Shown here piece by piece: positions 37,703-47,076 of a stretch of DNA of 64,000 nt. Origin of the DNA: Stagnimonas sp. Lineage in GTDB: Bacteria > Pseudomonadota > Gammaproteobacteria > Nevskiales > Nevskiaceae. Under the pieces are notes generated by a model, which saw nothing but the letters and a program-made list of their open reading frames with translations, made no database searches and was not told the DNA's origin. Location: assembly GCA_030652575.1 (NCBI GenBank), contig JAUSQI010000154.1, positions 1 through 64,000 of the forward strand. The letters run 5' to 3'. The position numbers and the translations under genes were made by a program. Positions within the stretch are counted from its first letter, which is position 1, and each line of letters begins with the position of its first letter.

Positions 37703-39430
37703 ATGAAAGTCCTGCTGCGCACCATCGAATCCGCCAACGCCCCGACCGTCGAAAAACGGCTGGATCTCACCGTGCTCAAGATCGGCCGCGGCAGCGATCA
37801 GGACTTGGTGCTGGGCGATCAACGGCTGGCGCTGGCGCACGCCGAGCTCGTCCCGCACAAGGGTCTTCTCGGTCCTGCAATCCGGCTCGAAGCCAAGGCG
37901 CGCATGGGCGTCAAGGTCAACGGCACCCCGCAGGTGAGCGATACGCTCAAGCCCGGAGACGTGCTCGATTTCGGCCGCTACTCGCTCACCGTCGGCAAGC
38001 CGGTCGAAGGCTGTGATCTGGTGCTGACGTTGCAGCAGCGCTTGGCGGCGCATGAAGAACGCAGCGCCCGCAAGGCCGCGTTCAAGACCACGCTGGCCGA
38101 CACCGGCTGGTCGCGCCGCCGCCTGTCATGGCTGCTGTTCGGGTTGTTCGCGCTGGTGACACTGGGCTGGCCACTGCTGCGTTACTTTCAGCAGCCGCCG
38201 GTGCCGGTTGCCGCCGAGCGCACGACCGTGCCGAGCCGCGAACTCAAGGCCGACATCCTCTGGAACTCCGGGCCTCTTTCCAACGCCCACCAGATGCTCA
38301 ACGCTGACTGCGGCGTCTGCCACCAGCAGCCCTTCGTGCAGGTGCAGGATGCGAGCTGCAAGGGCTGCCACGCCGACCTCGGCGACCACGCCATGACCAG
38401 CGTGGTCGCGCAGCAGCATCCCTTCGCCGAACAGCGCTGCACCGACTGCCACCGCGAGCACAACGGCGCGCATGGGCTGATCCCCACCGCCAATCAGGCC
38501 TGCACGGTCTGCCACGCCGAACCCGCCGATCTACCCGGCAAGCCGGGCCTGCCGACCAAGGATTTCAGCACCGCGCACCCGGAGTTCATGCTCAAGCTCA
38601 CCCGCAAGGCCGCCTTGGATGCGAAAGAACCCTTCGTCTGGGTCGAAGCACGTCAGGGCACGCCAGAGGCGAAGTTCGAGGACACCGGCCTCAAGTTCCC
38701 CCACGATCTGCATCTCGATACGAAGGGCATCGATGCGCCCGAAGGCAAGCGCGTGCTGGAGTGCGCGGGCTGCCACACGCCCACAGCCGACCGCGCAAGC
38801 TTCCTGCCGGTGACGATGGAGGCGCATTGCTCGGACTGCCACCGCCTTGACTTCGACCCGCAGCACCCGGATCGCCTCCTGCCGCACGGCGAGCCGGAGG
38901 CCGTCGTGCAGTCGGTGCGCGACCATTTCGCCCGCATCGCACTCGCCGGTGGCGTGATGACCGCCGGGGCGCCCGCCGAGGTGCGCGAGCGTCGCCGCCC
39001 CGGCGAAACACTCGCGCCCAACCGCGCCAGGGCCGCACTCGCCTGGGCCGATGGCGAGGCGCAGAAAACGCTCACCGATGTGTTCGAGAAGCGCAGCTGC
39101 TACCTCTGCCATGCCGTCAGCCCGACCAGCGATGTGCCCCGCCGTTGGCAGATCGCAGCCGTCGCGCCCACGACGCAGCCCGCCTTCACCACGCTCACCT
39201 TCCCGCATGGCGCGCACGCCACCGAGAACTGTGCAAGCTGCCACGCCAGCGCCACCTCGAAGCACGCCGAAGACGTGCTGCTGCCAGACATCAAAAGCTG
39301 CCGCGACTGCCACGGCGACACGGGTGCTATGACCGAGACCGCCTCGCCCTGCCAGTCCTGCCACGTCTACCACCTTGAGGCGAGTGCCCTGCCCAGCCTG
39401 GCAAGGCCCGCTGCGAAGAAGGCCCCGTGA
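37703..39430 (+). CDS. FHA-like domain / transmembrane / decaheme cytochrome
   Basis: A 575-residue bitopic protein. Residues 1-110 form an FHA-like beta sandwich with IGRG (27-30), but the usual SxxH motif reads LALAH (His46), so canonical phosphothreonine binding is doubtful. One transmembrane helix at about 141-160 places the rest in the periplasm. There I count ten CxxCH sites (CGVCH, CKGCH, CTDCH, CTVCH, CAGCH, CSDCH, CYLCH, CASCH, CRDCH, CQSCH). The cytoplasmic FHA could dock a phosphorylated or structural partner and gate electron flow. Its stop overlaps the next GTG start. Confidence 0.9.
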   Translation: MKVLLRTIESANAPTVEKRLDLTVLKIGRGSDQDLVLGDQRLALAHAELVPHKGLLGPAIRLEAKARMGVKVNGTPQVSDTLKPGDVLDFGRYSLTVGKPVEGCDLVLTLQQRLAAHEERSARKAAFKTTLADTGWSRRRLSWLLFGLFALVTLGWPLLRYFQQPPVPVAAERTTVPSRELKADILWNSGPLSNAHQMLNADCGVCHQQPFVQVQDASCKGCHADLGDHAMTSVVAQQHPFAEQRCTDCHREHNGAHGLIPTANQACTVCHAEPADLPGKPGLPTKDFSTAHPEFMLKLTRKAALDAKEPFVWVEARQGTPEAKFEDTGLKFPHDLHLDTKGIDAPEGKRVLECAGCHTPTADRASFLPVTMEAHCSDCHRLDFDPQHPDRLLPHGEPEAVVQSVRDHFARIALAGGVMTAGAPAEVRERRRPGETLAPNRARAALAWADGEAQKTLTDVFEKRSCYLCHAVSPTSDVPRRWQIAAVAPTTQPAFTTLTFPHGAHATENCASCHASATSKHAEDVLLPDIKSCRDCHGDTGAMTETASPCQSCHVYHLEASALPSLARPAAKKAP

Positions 39431-41382
39431 ACCATTCGCTGCGCCCGCTGATGTTGGTCTTTGCACTGCTCGCGGTGCAGGGCTGCGGTGGCGGCGGCAT
39501 CGCGGCCACGGCCTGCACCGGCAGCTGCACCGAGCCACTGCCGCCGCGTCTCGAAATCGGCGATGTCGAGCGCGTCATCTCGCAGGCGGTGGCCGAAGCG
39601 CAGGCGCGCAATGCCCCCGCCACCGTCGCGGTGGTGGATCGCGTCGGCAATGTGCTGGGCGTGTTCCGCATGAGCGGCTCGGATACCAGCATCACCATCA
39701 GCAGCGAGCGTGGCGTCACGGGCGGGCTGGAGGGCATCAGTGTGATTCCGGACTCGCTCACCGCCATCAGCAAGGCCATCACTGGTGCGTATCTCTCCAC
39801 CGAAGGCAATGCCTTCACCAGCCGCACGGCGAGCCAGATCGTGCAGCAGTTCTTCAACCCCGGCGAAACCAGCCAGCCCAGTGGGCCGCTGTTCGGCGTG
39901 CAGTTTTCCTCGCTCGCCTGTTCCGATCTCGTGCAGCGCCTCGGCAGCACGCGGCCCAGCGTCGGGCCGCAGCGCAGCCCGCTGGGTCTGTCGGCCGATC
40001 CGGGTGGCTTCCCGCTCTACCGCAATGGCGTGCCGATTGGCGGCGTGGGGGTGATTGCCGACTCGACCTACGGCGCTGATCTGAACGTTCGTGATACCGA
40101 TGTCGATCTCGACGAGCTGATTGCGCTTGCCGCCCAGCGGGGCTTCGAGCCACCCGATGATCGCCGCGCGGATCGCATCACCGTCGATGGCAAGACCCTG
40201 CGCTACAGCGATGCCAGCGCGGGCCAGCTGATGAGCGCGGTTGCAGCACCCGCCTTCGCCAGTCTCGATGGCAGCGCAGGCCAGCGGCTGGCCGTGCGCG
40301 GCTACACGGCAACGGCAGACAGCAGCCTGAAGGCAGGCACGCGCTTCGGTCTGGCCGAGTCCGGCATCCGCCCCGCCAGCCATGCCGCACTCGCCGCACT
40401 CGATGGCTTCGTGCTGGTCGATGCGCTCGATGCCGAACGCTTCGCACCGAAGCCTGGCAGCGATGGCGCGAGCCTGGGCAGCACCGCGCCGCTGGCCGCA
40501 GCGGAGGTGCAGACGGTGCTCGAAGAAGCGCTCAAGGTCGCCAACCGCGCCCGCGCGCAGATCCGCAGGCCACTGTCGTCGCAGGCGCGCGTGACCATCG
40601 CCGTCACCGATACGCATGGCGCGGTGCTGGGTGTGGTGCGCACCCGCGATGCGCCGCTGTTCGGCACCGATGTGGCGCTGCAAAAAGCACGCAGCGTGGC
40701 CTTCTTCAGCAACCCCGCCGCCGCCGCCGATCTCGCCGCCACGCCCGATACGCAGTATCTCGCCGCAGGGGGGACCGCGAGCATTGCCGACTATCTGCCG
40801 GCCATCCGCAGCTTCCTGAATCAACCCACTGCCCTGGCCGACGGCGCCTATGCCTACGGTAACCGCAGCCTCGGCAATGTGGCGCGTCCGTACTTTCCCG
40901 ATGGCATCCCGGATGCCGAGCAGGGCCCTCTCTCCAAACCCATCGCGGCCTGGAGCATTTTCTCGACCGGCCTGCAGCTCGACCTCGCGAACTCCGCCAT
41001 CATCAAGCACGCCGTGTTCGTGCTGGGCGGCGGCAGCGATGTAAGCGCCGGCAGTTGCACCGAGTTGCCCAACCCGCCGGGTGCCGCGATGTCGCGGCTG
41101 GCGAACGGTTTGCAGATTTTTGCCGGTGGTGTGCCGATCTATCGCGGCAACCAGCTCGTGGGCGCCATCGGCATCTCGGGCGACGGCATCGACCAGGACG
41201 ACATGGTCGCCTTCCTCGGCTTGCACAATGCCGGCGTGCGTTTGGGCAATGCGATCAGCAATGCACCGATGGCGATGCGTGCCGACACCATCGAACACAA
41301 CGGCAGCCGCCTGCGCTATGCGCAGTGCCCGCAGGCACCCTTCATCGACAGCGACGAGCAGCGGCCATGCGAGGGCAAATGA
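39427..41382 (+). CDS. Two-domain GlcG/HbpS-like lipoprotein
   Basis: A 651-residue lipoprotein (lipobox VQGC, Cys20, followed by a Gly run). It contains two GlcG/HbpS-like heme-binding folds, at about residues 45-230 (helix VERVISQAVAEAQARN, then VAVVDRVGNVLGVFRMSG, ending GGFPLYRNGVPIGGVGVIAD) and about 355-600 (TIAVTDTHGAVLGVVRT, ending GGVPIYRGNQLVGAIGISGD). HbpS-type proteins bind heme or cobalamin-like ligands, though many GlcG proteins are uncharacterised. Starts with GTG in a 4-base overlap with the decaheme gene, so it is translationally coupled and likely a surface or periplasmic part of the same system. Confidence 0.83.
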   Translation: MNHSLRPLMLVFALLAVQGCGGGGIAATACTGSCTEPLPPRLEIGDVERVISQAVAEAQARNAPATVAVVDRVGNVLGVFRMSGSDTSITISSERGVTGGLEGISVIPDSLTAISKAITGAYLSTEGNAFTSRTASQIVQQFFNPGETSQPSGPLFGVQFSSLACSDLVQRLGSTRPSVGPQRSPLGLSADPGGFPLYRNGVPIGGVGVIADSTYGADLNVRDTDVDLDELIALAAQRGFEPPDDRRADRITVDGKTLRYSDASAGQLMSAVAAPAFASLDGSAGQRLAVRGYTATADSSLKAGTRFGLAESGIRPASHAALAALDGFVLVDALDAERFAPKPGSDGASLGSTAPLAAAEVQTVLEEALKVANRARAQIRRPLSSQARVTIAVTDTHGAVLGVVRTRDAPLFGTDVALQKARSVAFFSNPAAAADLAATPDTQYLAAGGTASIADYLPAIRSFLNQPTALADGAYAYGNRSLGNVARPYFPDGIPDAEQGPLSKPIAAWSIFSTGLQLDLANSAIIKHAVFVLGGGSDVSAGSCTELPNPPGAAMSRLANGLQIFAGGVPIYRGNQLVGAIGISGDGIDQDDMVAFLGLHNAGVRLGNAISNAPMAMRADTIEHNGSRLRYAQCPQAPFIDSDEQRPCEGK

Positions 41383-43214
41383 AGCCCGCTGCCGCACTGG
41401 CTGCGCTGCTGCTGAGCACGACGGTGCAGGCGCTGACCGTCGATACCGCCGACGATCGCTTCTGGGTCGAACGCCAGCAGGGGCCGACCGCCGATGGCGC
41501 CCTCGATGTGACTGGCGAGCCTGCGCCCACCGAGCGCCGCCGCCCCGACCGTGAGGTGCCCGTACCGCTGCCGCCCGCAGATGCGCCCGTGGATCTCAAC
41601 GCGCGTTCGGGCCTCTCGCCCGTGCGTCCCATCGAAAACTGGCAGCCCACGCAGGGCGCGCCGGTACCCGACCGCTGGCGGCTGATCAGCAATCTCGGCG
41701 TGATGCGCGATCAGATTCTCAACCCCTACGAGCAGAACACGCTCAAGGGCGACAAGCCGATTCGCGGGCATGACGAGTTCCTGGTGGTGCTCGCCATCTC
41801 CGACACGGTGTTCGAGCCGCGCAGCATCCCCACGCCGGTCGCACCGCAAGCGCCGGATCGCGCGGGTGCGAACGGCATCTTCGGCGGCGACACCCAGAAC
41901 GCCTTTCTGCAAAGCGTGATCCTGAGCCTGATCTACCTGAAGGGCGACACCACTTTTCGCCCGCCGGACATCGAGTTCCACATCACGCCGGTGTTCAACT
42001 TCAACCACGCGCATGTGCAGGAGAACCGCGCGTTGCGCGTCGACCCGCGCGAGTCCACCACGCGGCGCGAGACCTTCATCGGCATGCAGGAGCTGTTCGC
42101 GGACTACCACATCCGCAACGTCAGCGACCGTTACGACTTCGACTCGGTGCGCTTCGGCATCCAGCCCATCTCTCTGGATTTCCGCGGCTTCCTGTTCCAG
42201 GACCTGCCGATTTCCGCCCGTTTGTTCGGCACCCGTGACAACAACCGCTGGCAATACAACCTGCTGTGGGCGCGCAGGCTGGAGAAAGACACCAACAGCG
42301 GCCTCAACGCCATCAACCGCACGCCGCGTGAGGATGATCTTTTCGCCGCCAATCTCTACCGGCAGGACTGGCCGGTGCTGGGCTTCACCTCGCAGGCGCT
42401 CATTGCGCACAACCGCAACCGCGAAGGTGGCGATTTCTTCTTCGACCGCAACGGCTTCCTGGCGCGCCCCGCCTCGCTCGGCACCGAGCGCGGGCGCAAC
42501 TATCAGGTGACCTATCTCGGCGCGAATGGCGATGGTCACTTCGGCCGCGACAACCTCACCGTCTCCGGCTATCTCGCGGTCGGGCACGAGACGCGCGGCG
42601 TGTTCAAGGACGCCTCGCGCGACATCCTCGCCGGCTTTGCCGCCGCCGAATGGTCGCGCGACTACGACTGGATTCGCGCGCGCGTCTCGGCACTCTGGGC
42701 GAGCGGCGACGACGACCCGTACGACAGCACCGCCAATGGCTTCGATGCGGTGTTCGAGAACCCGATCTTCGCCGGGGCCGACACCAGCTACTGGATTCGC
42801 CAGGGCGTGCCGCTGATCGGCGGCGGCGGCGTGACGCTCTCGACCCGCAACGGCGTGCTCAACAATCTGCGCACCAGCAAGGAACATGGGCAGAGCAACT
42901 TCGCCAATCCCGGCACGATGCTGCTGGGCGTCGGTGGCGACTTCGACCTCACGCCGGAACTCAGGCTCTCCACCAACTTCAACCACCTCTGGTTTGCCGA
43001 CACCACCGTGGTCGAGGTGGCGCGCAATCAGGGCGGCATCTCGAAAAGCATTGGCTGGGACCTGTCCACGGCACTGATCTGGCGGCCGTTCCAGAACCAG
43101 AACGCGGTGCTCAGGCTCTCGTATGCGCAGCTGTTGCCCGGTGCGGGCTTCGAGGCGCTGTTCCCGGATGAAGACGCCTATTCGCTGCTGGCGAATGTGA
43201 CGTTTACCTATTGA
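41379..43214 (+). CDS. Outer-membrane beta-barrel of the cytochrome cluster
   Basis: A 611-residue exported protein: signal peptide (MKPAAALAALLLSTTVQA), a Pro-rich N-terminal stretch, then alternating amphipathic strands (VRFGIQPISLDFRGFLFQDL, QYNLLWARRLEKDTNSG, LSTALIWRPFQNQNAVLRLS), ending in the aromatic C-terminus TFTY, an outer-membrane assembly signal. I recognise no named porin family. Its place between heme proteins suggests the barrel of a porin-cytochrome complex, functionally like MtrB or PioB but without visible sequence likeness. GAGGG and an ATGA overlap with the preceding gene fix the start. Confidence 0.78.
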   Translation: MKPAAALAALLLSTTVQALTVDTADDRFWVERQQGPTADGALDVTGEPAPTERRRPDREVPVPLPPADAPVDLNARSGLSPVRPIENWQPTQGAPVPDRWRLISNLGVMRDQILNPYEQNTLKGDKPIRGHDEFLVVLAISDTVFEPRSIPTPVAPQAPDRAGANGIFGGDTQNAFLQSVILSLIYLKGDTTFRPPDIEFHITPVFNFNHAHVQENRALRVDPRESTTRRETFIGMQELFADYHIRNVSDRYDFDSVRFGIQPISLDFRGFLFQDLPISARLFGTRDNNRWQYNLLWARRLEKDTNSGLNAINRTPREDDLFAANLYRQDWPVLGFTSQALIAHNRNREGGDFFFDRNGFLARPASLGTERGRNYQVTYLGANGDGHFGRDNLTVSGYLAVGHETRGVFKDASRDILAGFAAAEWSRDYDWIRARVSALWASGDDDPYDSTANGFDAVFENPIFAGADTSYWIRQGVPLIGGGGVTLSTRNGVLNNLRTSKEHGQSNFANPGTMLLGVGGDFDLTPELRLSTNFNHLWFADTTVVEVARNQGGISKSIGWDLSTALIWRPFQNQNAVLRLSYAQLLPGAGFEALFPDEDAYSLLANVTFTY

Positions 43215-43224
43215 GCCTGCGGCC

Positions 43225-46200
43225 ATGAACTCACTCTCTCTCCGCATATTCGCCATCGTCCTGATGGGCTGTGCGCCCTTCGTGCAGGCCAGCGAGGGCG
43301 GCAAGGCGGCAGTGCGCAGCTACCACGCCACGCCCGCCGCACCCGTGAGCCAGTCCACCGCCGATGCCAAGGCCAAGTCCGCAGGCTGCACCAGCTGCCA
43401 CACCGACACCGACCAGCTCTCGATGCACAGCAACCCCGGCGTTGTGCTGGGCTGCACCGATTGCCACGGTGGCGACTCGAAGATCGCGCTGCCGCAAGGC
43501 AGCACACGACCAGAGCTGGCATACACGCAGGCGATGGACAACGCCCATGTCCTCCCACTCTGGCCCGCCTCGTGGAAGGGCAGCGGCAACCCCAAGTCCA
43601 ACTTCACGCAGATCAACCGCGAATCGCCAGAGTTCATCCGCTTTGTGAACCCCGGCGACTACCGCGTGGCGGACCTGGCCTGCGGCGCCTGCCACCAGCC
43701 GGTGATCGAAGCCAGCCGCCGCAGCCTGATGAGCACGGGCGCGATGTTCTGGGAGGGTGCGAGTTACAACAACGGCATCCTGCCGATGAAGCGCAGCGTG
43801 CTGGGCGAGAGCTATGCACGGGCGAGCCAGCCGGTGGCCTTCCCCGACAACACCATGCTGCCGCTGAAGAGCGAGCTGCTCGACCGCATCGAAGACCAGA
43901 CCGGCCCGAAGCCGGAGGCTGCACTCACCTATCTGCCCGCCACCATCAGCAACCCGGTGGCGGTGGACGAGAACATGCAGAAGAAGGGCATCATCCAGAC
44001 GCTCTATCCCCTGCCCGCCTGGGAGGTCACACCGCCCGGCGATGTGTTCCGCGTGTTCGAGCGGGGCGGCCGCAACATCAACTCGATCTTCCCGGAGACC
44101 GGCCTGCCGAATTCGCTGGGCCTGATCCAGCGACTCGAAGAGCCGGGCCGCCCGGACCTGAAGCAATCCAATCGCGGCCCCGGCACCGGCAACCGCATCG
44201 CGGTGCCGGTGCTCAATCTGCACAAGACGCGCCTCAACGATCCCTTCCTGTGGTTTCTCGGCACCAATGACCAGCCGGGTGATTACCGCAGCTCCGGTTG
44301 CACCGCCTGCCATGTGGTCTATGCCAACGACCGCGAGCCGAAGCATTCCGGGCCGTATGCGAAGTTCGGTCACGGCGGCACGACGCAGACGAAAGACCCG
44401 ACCATCCCGCGCAACGAGCCGGGCCACCCGCTGCAACATGCCTTCACGCGCGCCATCCCCACCGCGCAGTGCATGACCTGCCATATGCACCAGCCGAACA
44501 TGTTCATGAACTCCATGCTCGGCTACACCATGTGGGACTACGAGGCCGATGCGCCGCGCATGTGGCCGGAAAAACAGAAGTACCCGACCGACGCCGAGAT
44601 TCGCAGCATCAACGAGCGCAACCCCGAAGAAGCGGCGACGCGCGGCCTCTGGGGCGACCTCGATTTTCTCTCGAAGGTCTGGGACAAGAACCCGGAGATG
44701 AAGGACACCCAGTTCGCCGACTACCACGGCCACGGCTGGAACTTCCGTGCCGTCTACAAGCGCGACAAAAAGGGCAATCTGCTCGACGCCGAGGGTGCGA
44801 AGGTCGCCGACGACGACCCACAGAAGTTCAAGAAGTCGGTGCATCTGTCGAGCATCCATGTCGACAAGGGCATGCAGTGCGTCGACTGCCACTTCTCGCA
44901 GGACATGCACGGCAACGGCCATATCGCGGGTGAGGTCGCACAGGCCATCGAGATCGAATGCCAAGACTGCCACGGCACGGTGGATCGCTATCCCTCGCTG
45001 AAAACCAGCGGCCCTGCCGCACCGCCCGGCGGCACCGACATGAGCAACAAGCGTGTGCAGGATGGTCGGCTGCGCTTTGAATGGATCGGCGGCAAGCTCT
45101 GGCAGCGCAGCAGCGTCACGCCGGGCATGGAGTGGGAAATCCATCTGGTGAAGAACTCGGTCACGCCCGGCAATGCGCACTACAACGAGAAGGCCGCACG
45201 CGCCAAGCTGATGGCACGCGACACCACCAACTTCAGCTACGGCGGCGATGTGAAGCCCGCAGATCGCGCGCACCAGGACGAGGAGATCATGTGCGTCACC
45301 TGCCACAGCTCCTGGACCACGAGCTGCTTCGGCTGCCATCTGCCCATCGAGGCGAACTGGAAGACCGATCGCAAACACTTCGAGGGCGGCGAGACACGCA
45401 ACTACGCCACCTACAACCCGCAGGTGGCGCGCGATGATTTCTTCATGCTCGGCAAGCATGGCGAGGTGAAGGGCAATCGCATCGCCCCCATCCGCTCGTC
45501 CTCGGCGCTGGTGCTGTCGTCCACCAACACCAATCGCGAGAAGATCTACATCCAGCAGCCGCCGGTGTCCTCTGGCGGCTTCTCCAGCCAGGCCTTTGCA
45601 CCGCACTACCCGCACACCGAACGCACCACCGAAACCAAGACCTGTTCGGATTGCCACCTCTCGGCTGCCAATGACAACAACGCCTGGATGGCCTCGCTGC
45701 TGGGCCAGGGCACCAACTTCGTCAACTTCATCGGCTACAACGCCTGGGCCGGTGGCAGTGAGGGTGTGGCGGCGGTGCAAGTGACGGAATGGAGCGAACC
45801 GCAGGCGGTGATCGGCAGCTATCTGCACCGTTACGCCTACCCGGACTGGTATGCGGCGCACGAGGCGCGCAAGCGCACGCTCGCCACCGCGCATGAAAAC
45901 GGCAGCGGCGAGCCGGTGCGCTGCCTGCAACTGCGTGGCGAGTATCTGTATGCCGCCGAAGGCAGCAGAGGCATGCAGGCCTACGACGCGGCGAGCATCG
46001 CCAACAAGGGCTTCAGCCAGCGGCTCATCACAGCACCCTTCTCGCCGCTGGGTCACGACACGCGCATCCCGTCGAAAGACGCGCGCTGTGTGGTGCTGCC
46101 CACCAACCAGCCGATCAATCCGCTGCGCAATGCCGATGCCGCCCTACGCGAGAAGAATCAGGAGCAGGCCATGCACCCGCTCTACCACTACGCGCTGATT

Positions 46201-47043
46201 GCCGATGCGGTGGAAGGCCTGATCCTCGTCAACGTCGATACCCTGCAAGACGGCGAGCCGCGCAACAACAAGCTGCGCCGCGCGCTCACCTGGAACGCCG
46301 ACGACGTGCTGAAAGGCGCGCGCCATCTCGCCATCGCCGGCACGCGCGTCTACGTCATCGCCGATGCGGGACTGGTGGTGCTTGATCTCGCCGAGCCGCT
46401 GAAACCGAAGCTGATCGGCATCACGCCGATGAGCGATGCGCGCAGCGTCGCGGTGCAGTTTCGCTACGCCTTCGTTACCAGCGCGCGCGGGCTGGAAGTG
46501 TTCGACATCACGGTCCCCGCCCAGCCAACGCCCAAAGCACTGCTGCCGATGGCCGATGCGCGGCGCGTCTATGTCGCTCGCACCTACGCCTATGTGGCAG
46601 CGGGCGCGGAAGGCTTGGTGGTGGTCGATGTGCAGAACCCCGAAGCGCCCAGCGTGCTCACCCGCACCACGGCCGACGGCCAATTGAAGGGCGCGAGCGA
46701 TGTGGTGGTCGGCTCCACCAACGCCAGCCTGTTCGCCTACGTCGCGGATGCGAGCGGCCTGCATGTGCTGCAACTCACCGCGCCCGACTCGCAGCCGAAG
46801 TTCTACGGCTTCTCGCCCGAACCGAAGCCGCAGTGGATTGCGCACTGGCCCAGCAAGGCACCGCTGCTGGCTTTGAGCAAAGGGCTCGACCGAGACCGTG
46901 CTGTCGATGAAACCGGGAACCAGATCGCAGTTTTCGGCCGAATCGGTGCACGCCCCTTCAACCAGCGCGAGATGGAAGGGTTATTTTTGGACGTCGATGG
47001 CAAACCCTGGTTTGTCAGCGACGAGGTGAAGGCAAAGCAGTAG
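43225..47043 (+). CDS. Large decaheme cytochrome with LVIVD beta-propeller
   Basis: A 1,272-residue exported protein. Signal peptide to about residue 22. Ten CxxCH sites lie between residue 55 and about 810 (CTSCH, CTDCH, CGACH, CTACH, CMTCH, CVDCH, CQDCH, CVTCH, CFGCH, CSDCH), with long heme-free spacers. Residues about 880-1200 carry repeats such as GLVVLDLAEPLKPKLIG, GLEVFDITVPAQPTPKAL and GLVVVDVQNPEAPSVLTR, i.e. LVIVD repeats forming a propeller, often a surface adhesion or interaction module. Probably the outermost redox component, periplasmic or threaded by the adjacent barrel. Final acceptor or donor unknown. Confidence 0.9.
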   Translation: MNSLSLRIFAIVLMGCAPFVQASEGGKAAVRSYHATPAAPVSQSTADAKAKSAGCTSCHTDTDQLSMHSNPGVVLGCTDCHGGDSKIALPQGSTRPELAYTQAMDNAHVLPLWPASWKGSGNPKSNFTQINRESPEFIRFVNPGDYRVADLACGACHQPVIEASRRSLMSTGAMFWEGASYNNGILPMKRSVLGESYARASQPVAFPDNTMLPLKSELLDRIEDQTGPKPEAALTYLPATISNPVAVDENMQKKGIIQTLYPLPAWEVTPPGDVFRVFERGGRNINSIFPETGLPNSLGLIQRLEEPGRPDLKQSNRGPGTGNRIAVPVLNLHKTRLNDPFLWFLGTNDQPGDYRSSGCTACHVVYANDREPKHSGPYAKFGHGGTTQTKDPTIPRNEPGHPLQHAFTRAIPTAQCMTCHMHQPNMFMNSMLGYTMWDYEADAPRMWPEKQKYPTDAEIRSINERNPEEAATRGLWGDLDFLSKVWDKNPEMKDTQFADYHGHGWNFRAVYKRDKKGNLLDAEGAKVADDDPQKFKKSVHLSSIHVDKGMQCVDCHFSQDMHGNGHIAGEVAQAIEIECQDCHGTVDRYPSLKTSGPAAPPGGTDMSNKRVQDGRLRFEWIGGKLWQRSSVTPGMEWEIHLVKNSVTPGNAHYNEKAARAKLMARDTTNFSYGGDVKPADRAHQDEEIMCVTCHSSWTTSCFGCHLPIEANWKTDRKHFEGGETRNYATYNPQVARDDFFMLGKHGEVKGNRIAPIRSSSALVLSSTNTNREKIYIQQPPVSSGGFSSQAFAPHYPHTERTTETKTCSDCHLSAANDNNAWMASLLGQGTNFVNFIGYNAWAGGSEGVAAVQVTEWSEPQAVIGSYLHRYAYPDWYAAHEARKRTLATAHENGSGEPVRCLQLRGEYLYAAEGSRGMQAYDAASIANKGFSQRLITAPFSPLGHDTRIPSKDARCVVLPTNQPINPLRNADAALREKNQEQAMHPLYHYALIADAVEGLILVNVDTLQDGEPRNNKLRRALTWNADDVLKGARHLAIAGTRVYVIADAGLVVLDLAEPLKPKLIGITPMSDARSVAVQFRYAFVTSARGLEVFDITVPAQPTPKALLPMADARRVYVARTYAYVAAGAEGLVVVDVQNPEAPSVLTRTTADGQLKGASDVVVGSTNASLFAYVADASGLHVLQLTAPDSQPKFYGFSPEPKPQWIAHWPSKAPLLALSKGLDRDRAVDETGNQIAVFGRIGARPFNQREMEGLFLDVDGKPWFVSDEVKAKQ

Positions 47044-47076
47044 ACCGGCAGCAAGCGACATCAGAAGGGGGACACC

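Noticed and set aside
41316-46056. Long antisense open frames over the barrel and decaheme genes
   Set aside because: The sense strand has signal peptides, ten CxxCH sites and propeller repeats; the antisense products have none and are compositionally shadow-like.
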